Origin: Nageia nagi
Taxonomy: Eukaryota; Pinophyta
DNA length: 64,000 nucleotides
Direction: 5' to 3'
Assembly (NCBI GenBank): GCA_050084985.1
Contig: JBITNC010000001.1
Span: 110,732,001-110,796,000 of the forward strand
Every line of letters begins with the position of its first letter. Positions within the stretch are counted from its first letter, which is position 1. The position numbers and the translations under genes were made by a program. This document shows positions 35,330 through 48,047 of this stretch, piece after piece. A model generated the notes under the pieces. That model worked only from the letters and a program-made list of their open reading frames with translations, was not told the origin of the DNA and did no database searches.

Positions 35330-36091
35330 GTGGGTAATTCAATCACTCATAGAGCTAGCACTATCATTAGATTCCAACATCATCATTGGGATGAAGATGC
35401 AATTTTTTTGGAGGTTTTTGTTGGCTTCATGAAATATGATAAGTGGATATTGTACTTTGATGGTTTTAAGTGCATTAATAGAGCTATAGTAAGAATTATC
35501 CTCATCAACCCTTATGGTGATGTTATCCTTATATCTTATCACTTAAGATTTGATTGCACTAATTATATGGCAAAATATGAGGCTCTTATTCTAGGTTTAA
35601 AAGCTACAATACTTCTTAAGATAAAAAAGATCAAAATCTTTTATGATTCTCAACTAGTCATAAAGCAAGTGTCCAACATTTACAACACCAAGGATCAAAA
35701 GATACAACCATATAAGGGAATGGTTGAGAATCTTATCATGTACTTCTCTAAGTATCATATTTATAACATCCCAAGAGATAAAAATATTTATGTTGATGCT
35801 ATGGCTAGTGTTTCATCCCTTGCCCCTATCAACATTGAAGATGAGCAAACCATCCTCACAATCAAAAACATTACTATAGAATACTTCACTAAATGGGTGG
35901 AAGCCATACCTATGAAATCAAAAAAAGGAGGTAAAATTATTAATTTTCTTGTTGAATATATCATTTCTAGATATGGTATTCCTTCTAAATTATTTATGGA
36001 TAATGGTTTAAGATTTAAAGGTAAAGAAATAAAATATTTTTATGCTAAATATCACATTGAAAGGAAGTTCTCTTCTCCTTATTATCCTTAA
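35330..36091 (+). pseudogene. Archaeal-type RNase H fused by deletion to integrase core (element E)
   Basis: An open stretch of 253 codons. First half: second RNase H with DEDD residues visible in WILYFDGFK, KYEALILGL, FYDSQLVIKQ and DKNIYVDAMAS. A second RNase H before integrase marks the Tat-type gypsy lineage. Second half, from about 35875: ITIEYFTKWVEAIP, then YGIPSKLFMDNGLRFKGKE and SSPYYP. The HHCC domain and first catalytic Asp of integrase, normally about 200 residues between these parts, are missing, so the open frame is a deletion product and not a working enzyme. It stops at 36089-36091. Confidence 0.88.
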
Positions 36092-36680
36092 AGAAATGGT
36101 CGAACCAATGCATCTAACAAAGTCATCAAAAGTATCCTATCCAAAATTATAGTAAATCATGGTAAAGATTGGCATGAACAACTCCATTATGAATTCTAGG
36201 TCTATAGGACTAGTATTAGAACTTCTATAGGTGCCACTCCCTTTTCCCTCGTGTATGGAGATGAAGCTATTATCCCATTGGAACTAGAGATCCCATCCCC
36301 CATGTATCATTATATGGTCTCATTCTTGATGAAGATAGGAGAAAGTCTAGGTTAGCCCATCTAGAGGTCCTAGATGAGAAGAGGGTCAATGATATAGAAC
36401 ACTTTCATGGCTATCACTCCCATATCCAATGAGCCTATAGTAAGAATATTATCCCTAAAGAGTTCAAGGTATGTCAGCTTGTATTGATAGAGAATCTTGT
36501 CAACACTAAAGTTCTTGAAAATAAAAACAAAGATAAGTTTGAACCTAACTAGATTGGTCCTTATATTATCATTGCTAATTATAGAAATAGTGCATATAAA
36601 TTATCCATAACTGAATGTAAAGAGGAATGCAATCCAATCAATGTTATACATTTAATAAATTTTTATATCTAATATATCTT
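36092..36680 (+). pseudogene. Integrase C-terminal part of element E
   Basis: After the stop: RNGRTNASNKVI, where the catalytic Glu of the usual GQAEA is replaced. Then WHEQLHYEF, VYRTSIRTSIGATPFSLVYG and DEAIIPLELEIPSP (to about 36300), followed by a decayed tail in shifted frames to about 36670. Corresponds to D integrase 58409-58970. Confidence 0.82.
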
Positions 36681-37404
36681 TTTTGTGTAAATATCTTTTT
36701 GCATTTCTAGATACTAACATTACAGGTTAAGCACATACATATCCCAATGCTATTGGTACATTCCTAGTGCTATCACTACATTCAAAACATATCCATAATA
36801 AGGTAAATGAATCAAGATTCATCATATCTATTTGTTATCTCTTTTTCATCAACATATGCATTTATCACATATATTTTTTGTTAATCTTATCACTTAACAA
36901 CTTTGTAAGGAAGGATTATTCTTACCAAATATCTATGAAAACATGGTGGCTTGAGGCAACCAAGTTGATCACTCTCATCATTTGAATCTTTTGTAAGGAA
37001 AGGTCATTCTTGTCAACAAATCTATGGCAACATGGTGGCTTGGAAATCCAATCTACTCCACATAAATTGATTATCTTTCTTTACTCTTGGTGGGTAAGTC
37101 ACCAAGAATAGGTTTGCACTTCTTATCACTTATAATATTTATATTTGTGTTATCTTGTATGTAAAATATTTTTTATTTAAGATATTTATAGGTTCCATGT
37201 TCTTTTCTTGGGATTGCTCCTATGATTAGAAGACCATCATGTCATAACCAAGTCAAAGAGAGAGCATAACATAGTTACAAACTTGGGGTATCTGAAGCTA
37301 TCACCATGTAACACCTTATCAGGGAGTACTCTTTTACTCTTATCTTTTCTTAAATATATTTTGAATTATATTTTAATTTTCTTTGTTCAAAGCATCAAAT
37401 CATA
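36681..37404. other. Non-coding 3' region of element E with an 88-bp repeat pair
   Basis: No gene. A repeated segment 'ttgtaaggaaggattattct' to 'acatggtggcttg' occurs at 36903 and 36991 (88-bp period). Confidence 0.7.
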
Positions 37405-37848
37405 TTCAAAGTGGGATATTTGTTAACACTTAAAAAGAATTTTAATTGAATAAAAATACCTCTTTTTAGTTATACAAAATTATTTATTTAATTTATTAAA
37501 TAAATACCTTTATTTTTGTGCACTCTCATCTACCTTTATGTTTTATGGTAATAGGTGCATCGACCTTCTAATAAATCTAAGGAGGAGTCTTGGCATTTTA
37601 CCTGTTGCCTATAAAGGTGGATGGGACATGCATTATCATCATCATAATATTAACTAATCTAATCTTGTATAACCCTGAATCCTTGATATGTGGTAATTAC
37701 TAGTGTCATTATTAATTGGTATTTCTTAACACCACCTATCAATTCTAAAAATTGTTATACTCTAAGCTATACATCCTTTTAATCTTTAACACTTTTGTGC
37801 ATGATAATTTATGAAATAAAAGTCTGATGATGACATTGAGATTCAAAT
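37405..37848 (+). mobile_element. Polypurine tract and truncated 3' LTR of element E
   Basis: 'attcaaagtgggatatt' (37404-37420) precedes the LTR start TGTTAACACTTAAAAAG at 37421. The LTR aligns with 10895-11330, including TATAAAGG at 37610-37617, and loses similarity at about 37848 where copia LTR H begins. Confidence 0.85.
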
Positions 37849-38323
37849 TATTGGAAATAGTAATGTAATATTGTATAATATTTATTATGAAATATTTTTT
37901 TAATATACTTTTATTTAATACATAAAGTATCTTTACATACCTTAAAGCATTAAGAGGAATAAATATAGAAACACCTTGAACCTTATCCTTGGGTAAAAAG
38001 AAGGTTAAAAGGTGGGTTTCTTCTTATAAATAGAGAGCTACCCATCTCATTATGTAACTTGTTAAGCATAGTAATACTTTTCTTGTAAAGTTGTAGGAAT
38101 GCTCTTGTAAGAGCTTTGTTAAAGATTTGTAGAAGAATTATCTTGTAAGAAGTAATAAGATGATATTCAAAAGTGGATATGCTATCAAGAGATGGAGAAA
38201 CCACTATATATGATGTGTTATTATTTTTGTGATTGATTATTACTTTGCTAGAAGAATGAATATTAGATTTGTTAGAAATAATTTAAGGTGATCTTGGTTA
38301 TATGAAATCTTTCAATTCTATCA
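37849..38323 (+). mobile_element. Ty1/copia LTR (element H) inserted in E LTR
   Basis: About 475 bp from 'tattggaaatag' to 'ttcaattctatca', with TATAAATAG at 38025-38033. It is followed two bases later by TGGTATCAAAACC (38326-38338), a mutated initiator-Met primer site. It is thus a 5' LTR in plus orientation. No copia gag or pol follows, and the rest of the E LTR was not found downstream, so H is truncated or a short non-coding derivative. Confidence 0.8.
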
Positions 38324-38868
38324 AATGGTATCAAAACCTTCCTTGTTATGGTCTCCTCAAATTTCTACTTGGTGATTTTGAGATAACCCTTCTCAAATTT
38401 AAGGTATACCTATCCCTTAATATTATTTCAATTTTATTTGAAACTTCATTGGTTAATCAATTTTAATTTATTTTTTTTTAAGTTGAAAGTTGATATCTAT
38501 ATTAACATATTTTTTATCTTGAGAATAATGAGCTCAACTTTAAGCTAAAATTTTATCTTAATTACATATTAGTAGTATTTGAAGTTAGATCTAACATATA
38601 GTATATGGTTAGAATGTAAGATCTTAAAAAAAAATTAGTGCTTCCAATTTTTTTACTAAGTTGGAAGCTTACAAAAATCTAATTTATATTTTTTGTAATA
38701 AAAGTTCTTTTTTAGCAAAAAAGTTAAAATGTTATCTTGCTATATTAACAAAGGTTACATTTTTTTTGGTAACAAGTAAAGTTACAAAAGCTTGCAATTT
38801 TTTATATATGAAAAATTTGATGAAATTTTTTATATATAATTTTTATATATAAAAAAATGAATTATTAC

Positions 38869-38901
<33 letters not shown>

Positions 38902-39054
38902 GACTAAAAACAATTCTTTGTTTTTTTTAATATTTAAAAAAAATAGAATTTTACTATTATTTAAAAAAATAATTTTTTTTATTGTTAAATATTAATAATT
39001 AAAAAAAAATTAAATACATTTTTTTAAAAAACAAAAAAAAATAATTGCTTTCTT

Positions 39055-39412
39055 AATTTTAACATCTTTAATATGAGCTCTTTTTATCCTTAAAAAAAAG
39101 GGGGAATCTTTAATGAGTTAAAAAAAAAAGAAAGGTGGATTTTCTAATTTTTTAATGAATTGGTTTTTTAATTTTAGCATTTTTAATATAAGCTCATTTT
39201 ATCTTTTTTTTTTAAATGGAAAATATTTAATGAGTTAAAAAAATAATGATGAACTTTCTAATTTTTTAATGAGTTATTTTTTTAATTTAGCATCTTTAAA
39301 ATGAGCTTTTTTTATCATTTTTTTTTAAAAAGAATCTTTAATGAGTTAAAAAAAAAAAAAAAAAGGTGGACTTTCTAATTTTTTAATGAGTTAACTTTAA
39401 ATCTTGAAATCT
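39055..39412. repeat. About 115-bp unit, three tandem copies
   Basis: 'catctttaatatgagct' recurs at about 39062, 39178 and 39292. Each copy also has 'tttaatgagttaaaaaaa' and 'ctttctaattttttaatgag'. Confidence 0.9.
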
Positions 39413-40639
39413 TTTAAAATATGGTACAATTTTTTAATGCAACTTTTAAGTAAAGACTTAATTATTCATAATTGTTTATTTTTAAACATGGATTAAATTG
39501 TAACTTATATGTATTTTTTAATGTATAATAATTTTTTTATTTGTTAAATTCTCATCTTAGTACAAAATTTATTTACTTAAATGCATAATTATTGTAAGTA
39601 TAACAAACTTTCAAGGTAAAATTGGACTAATTTATCAAGTGAGATACATTTTTGAAGGCAATAATTAATTTTTTATATAATGTTCAATACCTTACAAACC
39701 ACTTTAATTACACACTTTTTTTAATGCAATTTTTTTCTTATGTTAATTTATGGTATTTTGTTGTTATAATAACAAAAGAAAAAAATAGAAGTTGCATTAT
39801 GCTATAAAACTTTGTACTTGTTATATTTGGTTATGCACATTATATTGCTATTATGCTTAGATGGTTAATTTATATATAATTAATCTTCTTCGTTGGAAGA
39901 AAACATAGAGTACTTGGATATGCTTAATATGAAAATTTAGATAATTTTTTTTTTTAAATTTTGATACATACTATCCTTATTGGTTGCATTAATTTATATT
40001 GCAAAAATCTTAGTATGCTTAATATGCATTGGATTATAAAATTGATGGTTAATATAGATATTTTTTGTATACATATTATTTGAAATAAAAAATTTTACAA
40101 CTTTTCTTCAAACTATCCTCATTTTGTTTAATCCTATATTGTATTAAGTTTTTTTTATTATGCATATATTCTTATTTGTGCACATTAATTCTACTTTGTA
40201 TAGAATTATTTTTGGTTGAGCATAAATTCTTGTTGAAGTAAAGTTTGTAAACTTTTTTAACATTAAATTTTTTTTGCATTAATCTTAAATTTTTTAAACT
40301 TTCTCCACAAGATTTATAGAGAATAATTCAATATTGATTGCTTTTACATATGTAAATTTTACTTTAAAAATGAAATATACAAGTATATTTTTGTAGAACT
40401 TAGTAATATGAAATTTCTTTTAAAAAAAAGTATAAAATCCAAACATTCTTTTAAATAATACTTCCATAATTGAGAAGTTTATTTTATGGATTGATGCCAC
40501 ATTATTTACTTCTATGTTATGAAAGTTTATCTATGTTTATAGATGGATATGATATTTTTTACTTCTATTTTGATGGATTGTACCACATTGCTATTTATTA
40601 ATAAGTATAAAATTTAAGCATATTTTAAATTTATTGATT

Positions 40640-40870
40640 AACTATAAGTATTGACTTGCCATCTTCATGATGCTTATAGTGCACCATAAATTTAACAAAT
40701 TTTTCAAATTCTTATTGTATGATAATTGTAAGTATTGGCTTGGCATATTTATAATGATTTATAGTGCATAATAAATTCAAGCATATTTTTGAATTCTTAT
40801 TATATGGTGACTATAAGTATTAGATTAACATCTTTTTGATGACTTATAGTGCATTATTTGCTATATTTTT
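40640..40870. repeat. 85-bp unit, three tandem copies
   Basis: 'aagtattgacttgccatc' to 'cttatagtgca' at 40646, with copies at 40730 and 40815. Confidence 0.88.
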
Positions 40871-40891
40871 ACTTCTATGTTGAGAATTTAT

Positions 40892-41724
40892 TATAGATAC
40901 TTAAAAATGACCTTTTTTTGATAAATAAAAGAGGAGAATAAAATTTTAGGTAAATAATAAAGTTTACCAAAGTCTTTCAATAGCTAACGATCTAGTACAA
41001 TTGCTAGCAATCATAACCGATCATTAGCATCTGATGGGTAATCACTAGCAATCCTATAAATAAAAAATATAATAAAAAATAGAAAACTTAGACACCTAAA
41101 GAAATAAGCTGATGGATCAAGGATGAGTCATCTTTGATTCTACACTTTTTTTGCGTAGATATAATCTATGATGTGATTAGATGAGATTTTTCATCTAACC
41201 TTGCCTTCCAAAATAGCAACTAATGCTACATAGAAAAATCTATAAATAAGACCTTTCACATAGAGGAGAGAGAGAGGATGAAATGTAAACTTACTCTATT
41301 GAATTATATCTAGATTACTAAGTACATTTTAGCTTACTATTTTTGCTTATATGCATATTTGTTTCATATTTATTTATTATAATATGATAGCATGAGTAGG
41401 TATGTTTGATGGGTTGTTGGTTTGTATATGTGTAGGATTCCAAGACTAGCAATTGATTAATGTAAAGAGAAGTTAAGGAGTTAGTAAGGAAAAAGCAATC
41501 AAAATCATTCTTATTGAAAATTTAATTAAATGATATCTGGAGCTTGAAGACATCAGTAAAGAAAGGACTCTAAGAGGCCTATATTACACATTATACTGCA
41601 ACCCTCCATTATGAGGCAATCTATAATCAAAATCAAAGTTTATTTAAAAATCAATAAAGAATTTTTGTTGGTTATAATAGCTTTTATTTTTTGCATACTT
41701 GCAAAGTTATATTTCTAGTAAACA
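40892..41724 (+). mobile_element. 5' LTR of element D
   Basis: Starts 'tatagatacttaaaaatgac', matching the C LTR start 'tgtagacacctaaaaaagtc' base by base with mostly transitions. Ends 'tagtaaaca' three bases before the primer site. A TATAAATAAG box lies near 41252-41261. An internal 'tgtgtaggatt' is shared with C. 833 bp against 850 bp in C. Confidence 0.78.
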
Positions 41725-41727
41725 TTT

Positions 41728-41749
41728 TAGTGCTAGAAGGAGGGCCCTC
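41728..41749 (+). other. Primer binding site of element D
   Basis: TAGTGCTAGAAGGAGGGCCC: identical to that of element C except that the first TGG reads TAG. Confidence 0.8.
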
Positions 41750-41907
41750 ATACATAGGCTACATAGAAAAGAAGGTGTAAGGGGTATTTCTTGTAGTTTA
41801 TATTTCATTTTTATCTTTTATATTTATGGAATTGTTACTAAAATTTGTACTATTTTTTGTTTATTATTCTTTATTTTTCTATCTATGTGATCATCGATGA
41901 TCTTTAT

Positions 41908-42055
41908 TGGGTGCTAATGATTTGTATTTAAATGCTAGTGACTTGTATTAAAATTCCAATGACTTGTATTGAAATGCTAATAACTTGTATTAAAATGCTA
42001 ATGATTTATTTGAAACACCAATAATTTATACTAGATCACCAATGACTCTATGTGA
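41908..42055. repeat. About 21-bp tandem repeats in leader of element D
   Basis: About seven units of 'aaatgctagtgacttgtatt', the counterpart of the array at 31790-31955 in C. Confidence 0.88.
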
Positions 42056-42589
42056 AAATTTCAAAACATCATCAATTCAAAAAAGAAGGTATAAGTTTCA
42101 ATTTTTGTGAATCTTGAAATCATAATATAGGCATTAAAAAATGAGAAATGGAAAAGAATCTCTTATTTGTGATTTCTTTCACCTAGATTGCATATAAGAA
42201 TGGTAGGTGTATGATTAAGGAATATGCATTGTTCATTTACTTTATTTGAATAAATTATATGAATTATTTATCTTTGTGGGTTTTGGAAATGATAAATAAA
42301 ATCGCTTAATACTTTTTTTGTACCCACATATGCTCTTCCTTTGCACCAAAAGGTGACCTTAGGTGATCATAATGGGTATAATGGGAAAGGAGTAAATGAA
42401 CTCTCTTTTTTTTTTTTACTCTTTATCACTAAAATCAGTAAAAAAATTTCACTAAGTCACTTCCATACTCAGAAGGAGGAATGAATTTTCATTTAAAAAA
42501 TGAAATGAATATAAAGTCAATTTACCAAGGTAAAGGTAGACTCAAAAGATATTAAGTTGTTTTTCCTTTCATATTAATACTCTTCAATG

Positions 42590-42860
42590 GTCCACCTCAT
42601 TACTTTGAAAGAAGGTTGAAGGAGGGTAATTCAAAGAGGAGTTAAAGAACTTAATTTAAGGAAATATATTATATATTAAAACCCTTTTATCTACCTTACC
42701 ACTCTAAAAGGATGTTGAAAGATTATGAATTGAAGAGGAATCAAAGAACCTCATCTAAAGAAATCTATTACACATTAAAAACTCTTTCTATCTACCTTAC
42801 CACTCTAAAAGAAGGTCGAAGGATTGTGAATCGAAAAGGGCTTAAAGAATCTCACTTAAT
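42590..42860. repeat. About 110-bp tandem repeats in leader of element D
   Basis: Three diverged units start near 42598, 42698 and 42800, with 'accactctaaaagaaggtcg' and 'aaaactctttctatctac' in common. The rest of 42060-43690 shows no gene. Confidence 0.75.
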
Positions 42861-43699
42861 TACTTTCACACTCAAAAAGAATAAATGAATTTTATTAAAT
42901 ATTGGTTAAATAATTGTACTAAATTTCAAATGAATCTCATGGGTTAGATAAAGATATCACTAATTAAAATATTGCTTGTTTCACACTAAATAAAACATAA
43001 TTAAAGGACATGTATATTGGGTTGGGGTGTAGTTATCATAAGTTTTTTATTCCTACTATATATGTATAAGATCTTTTTTAAATGGATATCAATGAGTTAG
43101 AGGTGATTATCAACCAATGATTCTATACTATTTGTGCACCCATCGATTTACACTATAAACAATAGAGCCAAACTTGGAGATGAATACTAGGTTCTAGGGT
43201 AAAGTCATCATTTTTCATTGGAAGACTATAAAAAATAAGGCTATTCTTGGATCCCATTAACAAGATAGTCCTCAATAGTATTCCTCAAGCCCCATTGCAC
43301 TAAGGGGACCACTTTAGGTTCCAAGCTAATATTTCACTATAGATTACCTATAGGATTCCATCCTACCTTTGTTTAAACACTTAACTAGAAAAAACCAATT
43401 TAGAAAAATTAATAAAAAATAAAATAAATCATTCATATCATTTATTAAAGAAAAAATAATCCAATTTATTAAACAAAATTATACAAGATAACCACATCAC
43501 AAAGGTAAGTTATAAATAGGTTGTTTGTGCATATATTTGCTTTTTCTTAATAATATAAAAGGTAAAAATAAAATATAATTGCTATGAATGATGTATGTTG
43601 GTTTTTTCTTTCCTAATCAAAAATCAAAACCAAAACAAAAAATTAAATGTGTAAGGTTCTAAAAAATAATAAAACAAAATGGTTAAAACTCATTCTCAA

Positions 43700-46237
43700 A
43701 TGCCTCATCAACAATAAGAACCATATGATGAAATCTATTAAGAGGAACAACCTAGTCATAGGTCTCACAGGATTAGTAGAGAAATATCAAGAAGAATAAC
43801 TCCCAAGAAATAAAATATACATTAAACAAATTAATACAATATTTAACTTAGTTAAGGATTCCTCATTCTTCTCATGCTCATAATATTCCCTTAGATCTAA
43901 CTTATCTAGTAGAAAAAACACCAATAGATAATGAGAAAGAAGTCATATCAAGGACTACTACTCCATCATGAATGCATTTGCCTTATGATATCTTACAAAA
44001 GAATCTTTTTAAAATGAAATATCATCACATTACCTACTATCTACCAAATGAACATCTTGTCCAATCCTATATAATATAAGATGACTATACTCCTTCCACC
44101 ATTTCTAGAAGGATGAATGAGTTCGATGATAGAGTTTCAATACATATAGATACTCTACACCTAAACCAACAAGCCATGCTAGGGTGTATAATTATGCTTA
44201 TTATATTTTAAAAACTAATACACCTACCCCTAGTACTAGTTATGTTTCTTCTACCATGAGTTATGTGAATCCTAGTACTACTATTACTACCTCAAGAACT
44301 AGTCATAGGATCTTTGAACAAAGACATAGGAGAAATCTTGATCCTTTAAGATATAAGGTAGGAGAAATACCATTGTATGTGTCTATATCAAATCAAAATC
44401 AAGAACAAATTCAAAACAATCAACAAATCATTCTATACAATTTGAATACACAAAAAATTGAACCAACCTAGAAGATTAAGATAAGATCCATATTTGCAAA
44501 CACAACATGTGTTTCATGCATATAAAAGTAAAAAACCTCTAGAGAAACCTCACAAAAAATAGGTTCAAACTTATATGTAGAATAGGCCTAATCAAAAAAT
44601 GGTAGATAATAGGAAGTTGCCACCTAAAGCAAGATCCTTATCTCCCCAAGGTCATAAAAATCATAAAAATCAAAATCATTATTTATCTAGGAAAAGAGAG
44701 GTTTTATGTGAACAACAACAATATCCAAGGCCCCATTTGCATTAGTATAGACATGAAGTTCAAAAAAATCATACTCTTACACCTTTATATCAACAAGGGA
44801 AATGACAATTGCCTCCACATGAACTACCACTGCCTACTCCACCATATAATAAAAATTATTATGATGATCAAATGTCGTTTGAAAGAAGTTATTAATCATT
44901 TTAAACAAATGGGAAAAGATAAGGTAATTGTAACAATAAAAATCCTATTTTTCCCACACAATTGACTAATTATTTTGATGAAAGGTTAATATAGATTGAA
45001 AAAATGTTATACCAACAAAACAAGCATAAAATCTCTTACAAAACTATTTGTAATGTGCCCATACACCCTAGTGTTCTTAAGACTAATATCCCTTTCAAAT
45101 TTGAGATTTCAAAAATTGAATCTTTCAAAGGAAATGAGGACACTAAAGAATATCTAAGGCATTTTAAATATTTAAGTTATGTAATTTCCAACAATGATAC
45201 TCTTATGTTATGTATCTTTCCTACGACACTTGCTAGGCAAGAAATGGATTGGTATAATAACTTAATAGAACATAGCATCACAACATATGCACAATTGGCT
45301 AATTTATTCTTAGAACACTTTAATATAAATATTAAATACAAAACCTCCATAACTATTCTCACAAGATTGCAACAATTTCTAGATGAGATAGTTATAGGTA
45401 TCATTTCAAGATTGAGGGTAATTTTGATAAGCAAGCCTTATACTTTACCATAATAAGAATTAATAAAAATATTTAGTTAAAGTTGTCTAAAATCCATCAC
45501 TTGTACCTTATTGATTTAACAACATAAGACATTTGAGGAAGCAATCTCTTAAGCAATTGTAATTGAAAAAGTTAAAATCCAAGATAGAGAATTAAAAGGT
45601 AAAAAGAAAAAGCCTTATGTTAGAAATAGAAATTAAGTTGAACAATCAACAAAACTAATGCTTGCTAATCAAGTTTCTTATCTTATATATGAAAAATAAA
45701 ATCCTCTACAAAATATATCCACTCCATAAAATGAGAAAGAAAACCTATTCCACCCCCTAGAAAGTTTACTCCTTTGATTGAATCTTTATATGATATTTTG
45801 AAAAAATTAATGGACCATCAAGTGATTATATTGCCCAAAATATGACCTAAAAGTCTAGATGAAAAAGATATAAAATGGTATAATGAGAATTATTATTGTC
45901 AATATCATCACCAAAAGGGACATACTACATGCAAATGTAGAACAATACAACACAAGGTTCAAGATTTCATTGATCAAGGAAGATTATAGGTAGATAACCC
46001 TTTGATTATCCCTAACCAAAATATAGGAATTAATTAGAATCCTCTTCTTTAACATAAATCAAATATTGTAGCATCACAAATACACCAAAATCAAGTAACA
46101 CACAAAGGGTTTCAATATGCTTCTACCTTTATCACTATGGTAAGCATAACTATAAGAGCCCAAAGGGTGCAAGGGAGGTAAGTTGATATTCTTAATAATC
46201 AAATAAATGATGGTATTATACAACCAGATATACCTAA
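43700..46237 (+). pseudogene. Gag of element D
   Basis: Begins near an ATG at 43700 (MPHQQ then stop). Recognisable parts in shifting frames: HRIFEQRHRRN...YKVGEIPLYV (44290-44385), paralleling RVGEIPSF of C. The capsid core is in the open stretch 45004-45453 (ICNVPIHPSV, FKGNEDTKEYLRHFKY, MDWYNNLIEHSITTYAQLA). A knuckle-like YCQYHHQKGHTTCKC lies near 45893-45935. The frame is interrupted at 46237 by element B and continues as protease at 53763. Many stops and several frameshifts make it clearly older than C. Confidence 0.82.
46233..46237. other. Target-site duplication of element B (left copy)
   Basis: CCTAA here and CCTAG at 53763-53767: 4 of 5 identical, with one transition. Confidence 0.8.
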
Positions 46238-47055
46238 TGTTTACAAGTATTTTAATAATGCAAATAAATAAATAATTACATAACCTTATATACTTGTTTC
46301 AAGATATGAATAGCAATTTAGACCAAATAAAAAAATAGATGAAGAAGATAGCCACTCTAGATTTAGGATGACAATACCAATTAAGAACTATGATTTGTAT
46401 ACTTACCTTATGAAGCATACCTGACATCAGAGAATGATGATACATTTGACATGTGGATGGCAAAATAATCTTGCTTCAGAAGATATGACTTAAAATATTA
46501 GAAAAATAGGACTATAGGTGGTCTATATGGTGTTCAAGAGTAGCATTGATGGTGTATTTAGCATGAATAAGGAGCATTGATGGTATTCATTAGAATGATT
46601 TTTTCTTTCAAACCAATTCAAGTACTTGCATATGGATCTTTTGAATAAAGATGTGATGTTGATATAGATAATCAATGTCAGAATAGCTTGCATAAGGAAG
46701 TACACAAATCATAACTTTGAATGGCAGTACTAAGAGACACCTAAAGGATTAACCCCACCAAGACCAAATATGGGATCGTGTATATCCTTAATGTGGACTT
46801 ACTATTAGATCCCTATTTATATAGATAATAATATGACTTACTCCTTAGGTTGATGTTTACCTACATAAATAAGGTTAGCCCACAACACATAATGATATTC
46901 AAGACAATCATTGATATCATAACCATATTCAAAATAAACATTGATATTATGATCATATTCAAGATAAGCATTGATATCATTAAATATTCTAGGTGTGTAT
47001 TAGTGCAAGCAATTGTATTTATTTAAATGCATAATATAAATTTTATACGATAACA
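46238..47055 (-). mobile_element. Left LTR of element B
   Basis: 818 bp, TGTTTACAAG...CGATAACA. Aligned with 52947-53762 and, more distantly, with both A LTRs ('ggatcgtg', 'gtggacttactattagatccc', TATA near 46814-46824). Contains the decayed palindrome 'aggactataggtggtct'. Confidence 0.92.
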
Positions 47056-47890
47056 AATGCCCCACTTTGGATGAGAAATTAATATCACTATGTGCATTGA
47101 GATTTTTTATCCAAAGTACAATCAAGATATCATAAAAATAAAATATTAGTAAGCATTGCTAAGCATAATACCAACATTCATCAATCTAAATTTCAATAAA
47201 GATTGTAATATAGAAAAACTCTTTGCTATGATATTTTTCAATCTACCCCTTGTCATGATACTAACAACACATGACCTCACATGACAACACACATGAAAAC
47301 ATACGACCACACATGATAACATATAACCACACATGACAATACATTACCACACATGACCATACCAAGACCTTGTTAACAATACAACATATGACATATGATA
47401 ACTTTGACAAACATGAGCAACTAGCATACTGTAGTAGAATGGGAGCTCAACTCCATGAGGCATGATAATATAAGAGCTAAAACTCTACACCAAGAAGCAT
47501 GATAATATATGATAATGCATGAATTCTCATGCTAAAGAACTATAATGTCTATTTGAGAGCTAAAACTTCATGCCAAGAGGCATATAACTAAATATGATCC
47601 AAGATATAGCCATATAGGTAATTCTTTATCATGTATAGCAAATCAAGATGTTCAATCTGACAAAATAAGGAACACAAGTGGTCTATTTTGATAGAAGCAC
47701 ACCATTGATGGTCCTTAATGCTTGAAAAAAGAAGGCCAAGGGTAACCCTTTTCTTAAGGAATTTTTGAAAATTGTAAAACCTAAATAATGGCATATTTCT
47801 TACTAATTTTGATTAACTACTTTGTTTACCTATTTGTAATTCATAGGTGTACAAATCAAGACTATCTAGGAATATGTGCTCTTAAAATAT
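47056..47890. other. Region between left LTR and PMD promoter of element B
   Basis: No gene. Carries the polypurine tract, ACATGAC-type simple repeats (about 47255-47400), single units of the 'gagctaaaactc' palindrome (about 47440-47580) and 'aacacaagtggtctatttt' motifs near 47668. This is the same order as 16152-17600 in element A, but without the long tandem arrays. Confidence 0.7.
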
Positions 47891-47900
47891 TATAAAAAGG
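47891..47900 (+). promoter_or_regulatory. TATA box of the PMD gene in element B
   Basis: TATAAAAAGG, about 150 bp before the exon-1 ATG. Equivalent to 17602-17610 in A. Confidence 0.72.
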
Positions 47901-48047
47901 GCTTGACCCCCTTTCATTTCACTTGCTTGCATTTTGAAAGTGAAAAGTGCTTTAGAGTTTTTGAGAACCTATTTAGTGGGTATTTGTTCCTAACTTTGCT
48001 ACTATCAACCTATGATTACTTTTACTTCTTTTTTATAGCTTCTTGTC

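Larger units (their letters stand above)
38339..40891. other. AT-rich region with three tandem repeat blocks, no gene
   Basis: Very AT-rich and stop-dense in all frames. Holds an (ATT)n microsatellite at about 38863-38901, three copies of a unit of about 115 bp (39060-39412), and three copies of an 85-bp unit (40640-40870). Confidence 0.75.

Noticed and set aside
38339-40891. Copia body belonging to LTR H
   Set aside because: No gag, protease, integrase or RT signature occurs in this AT-rich stretch. Only tandem repeats were found.
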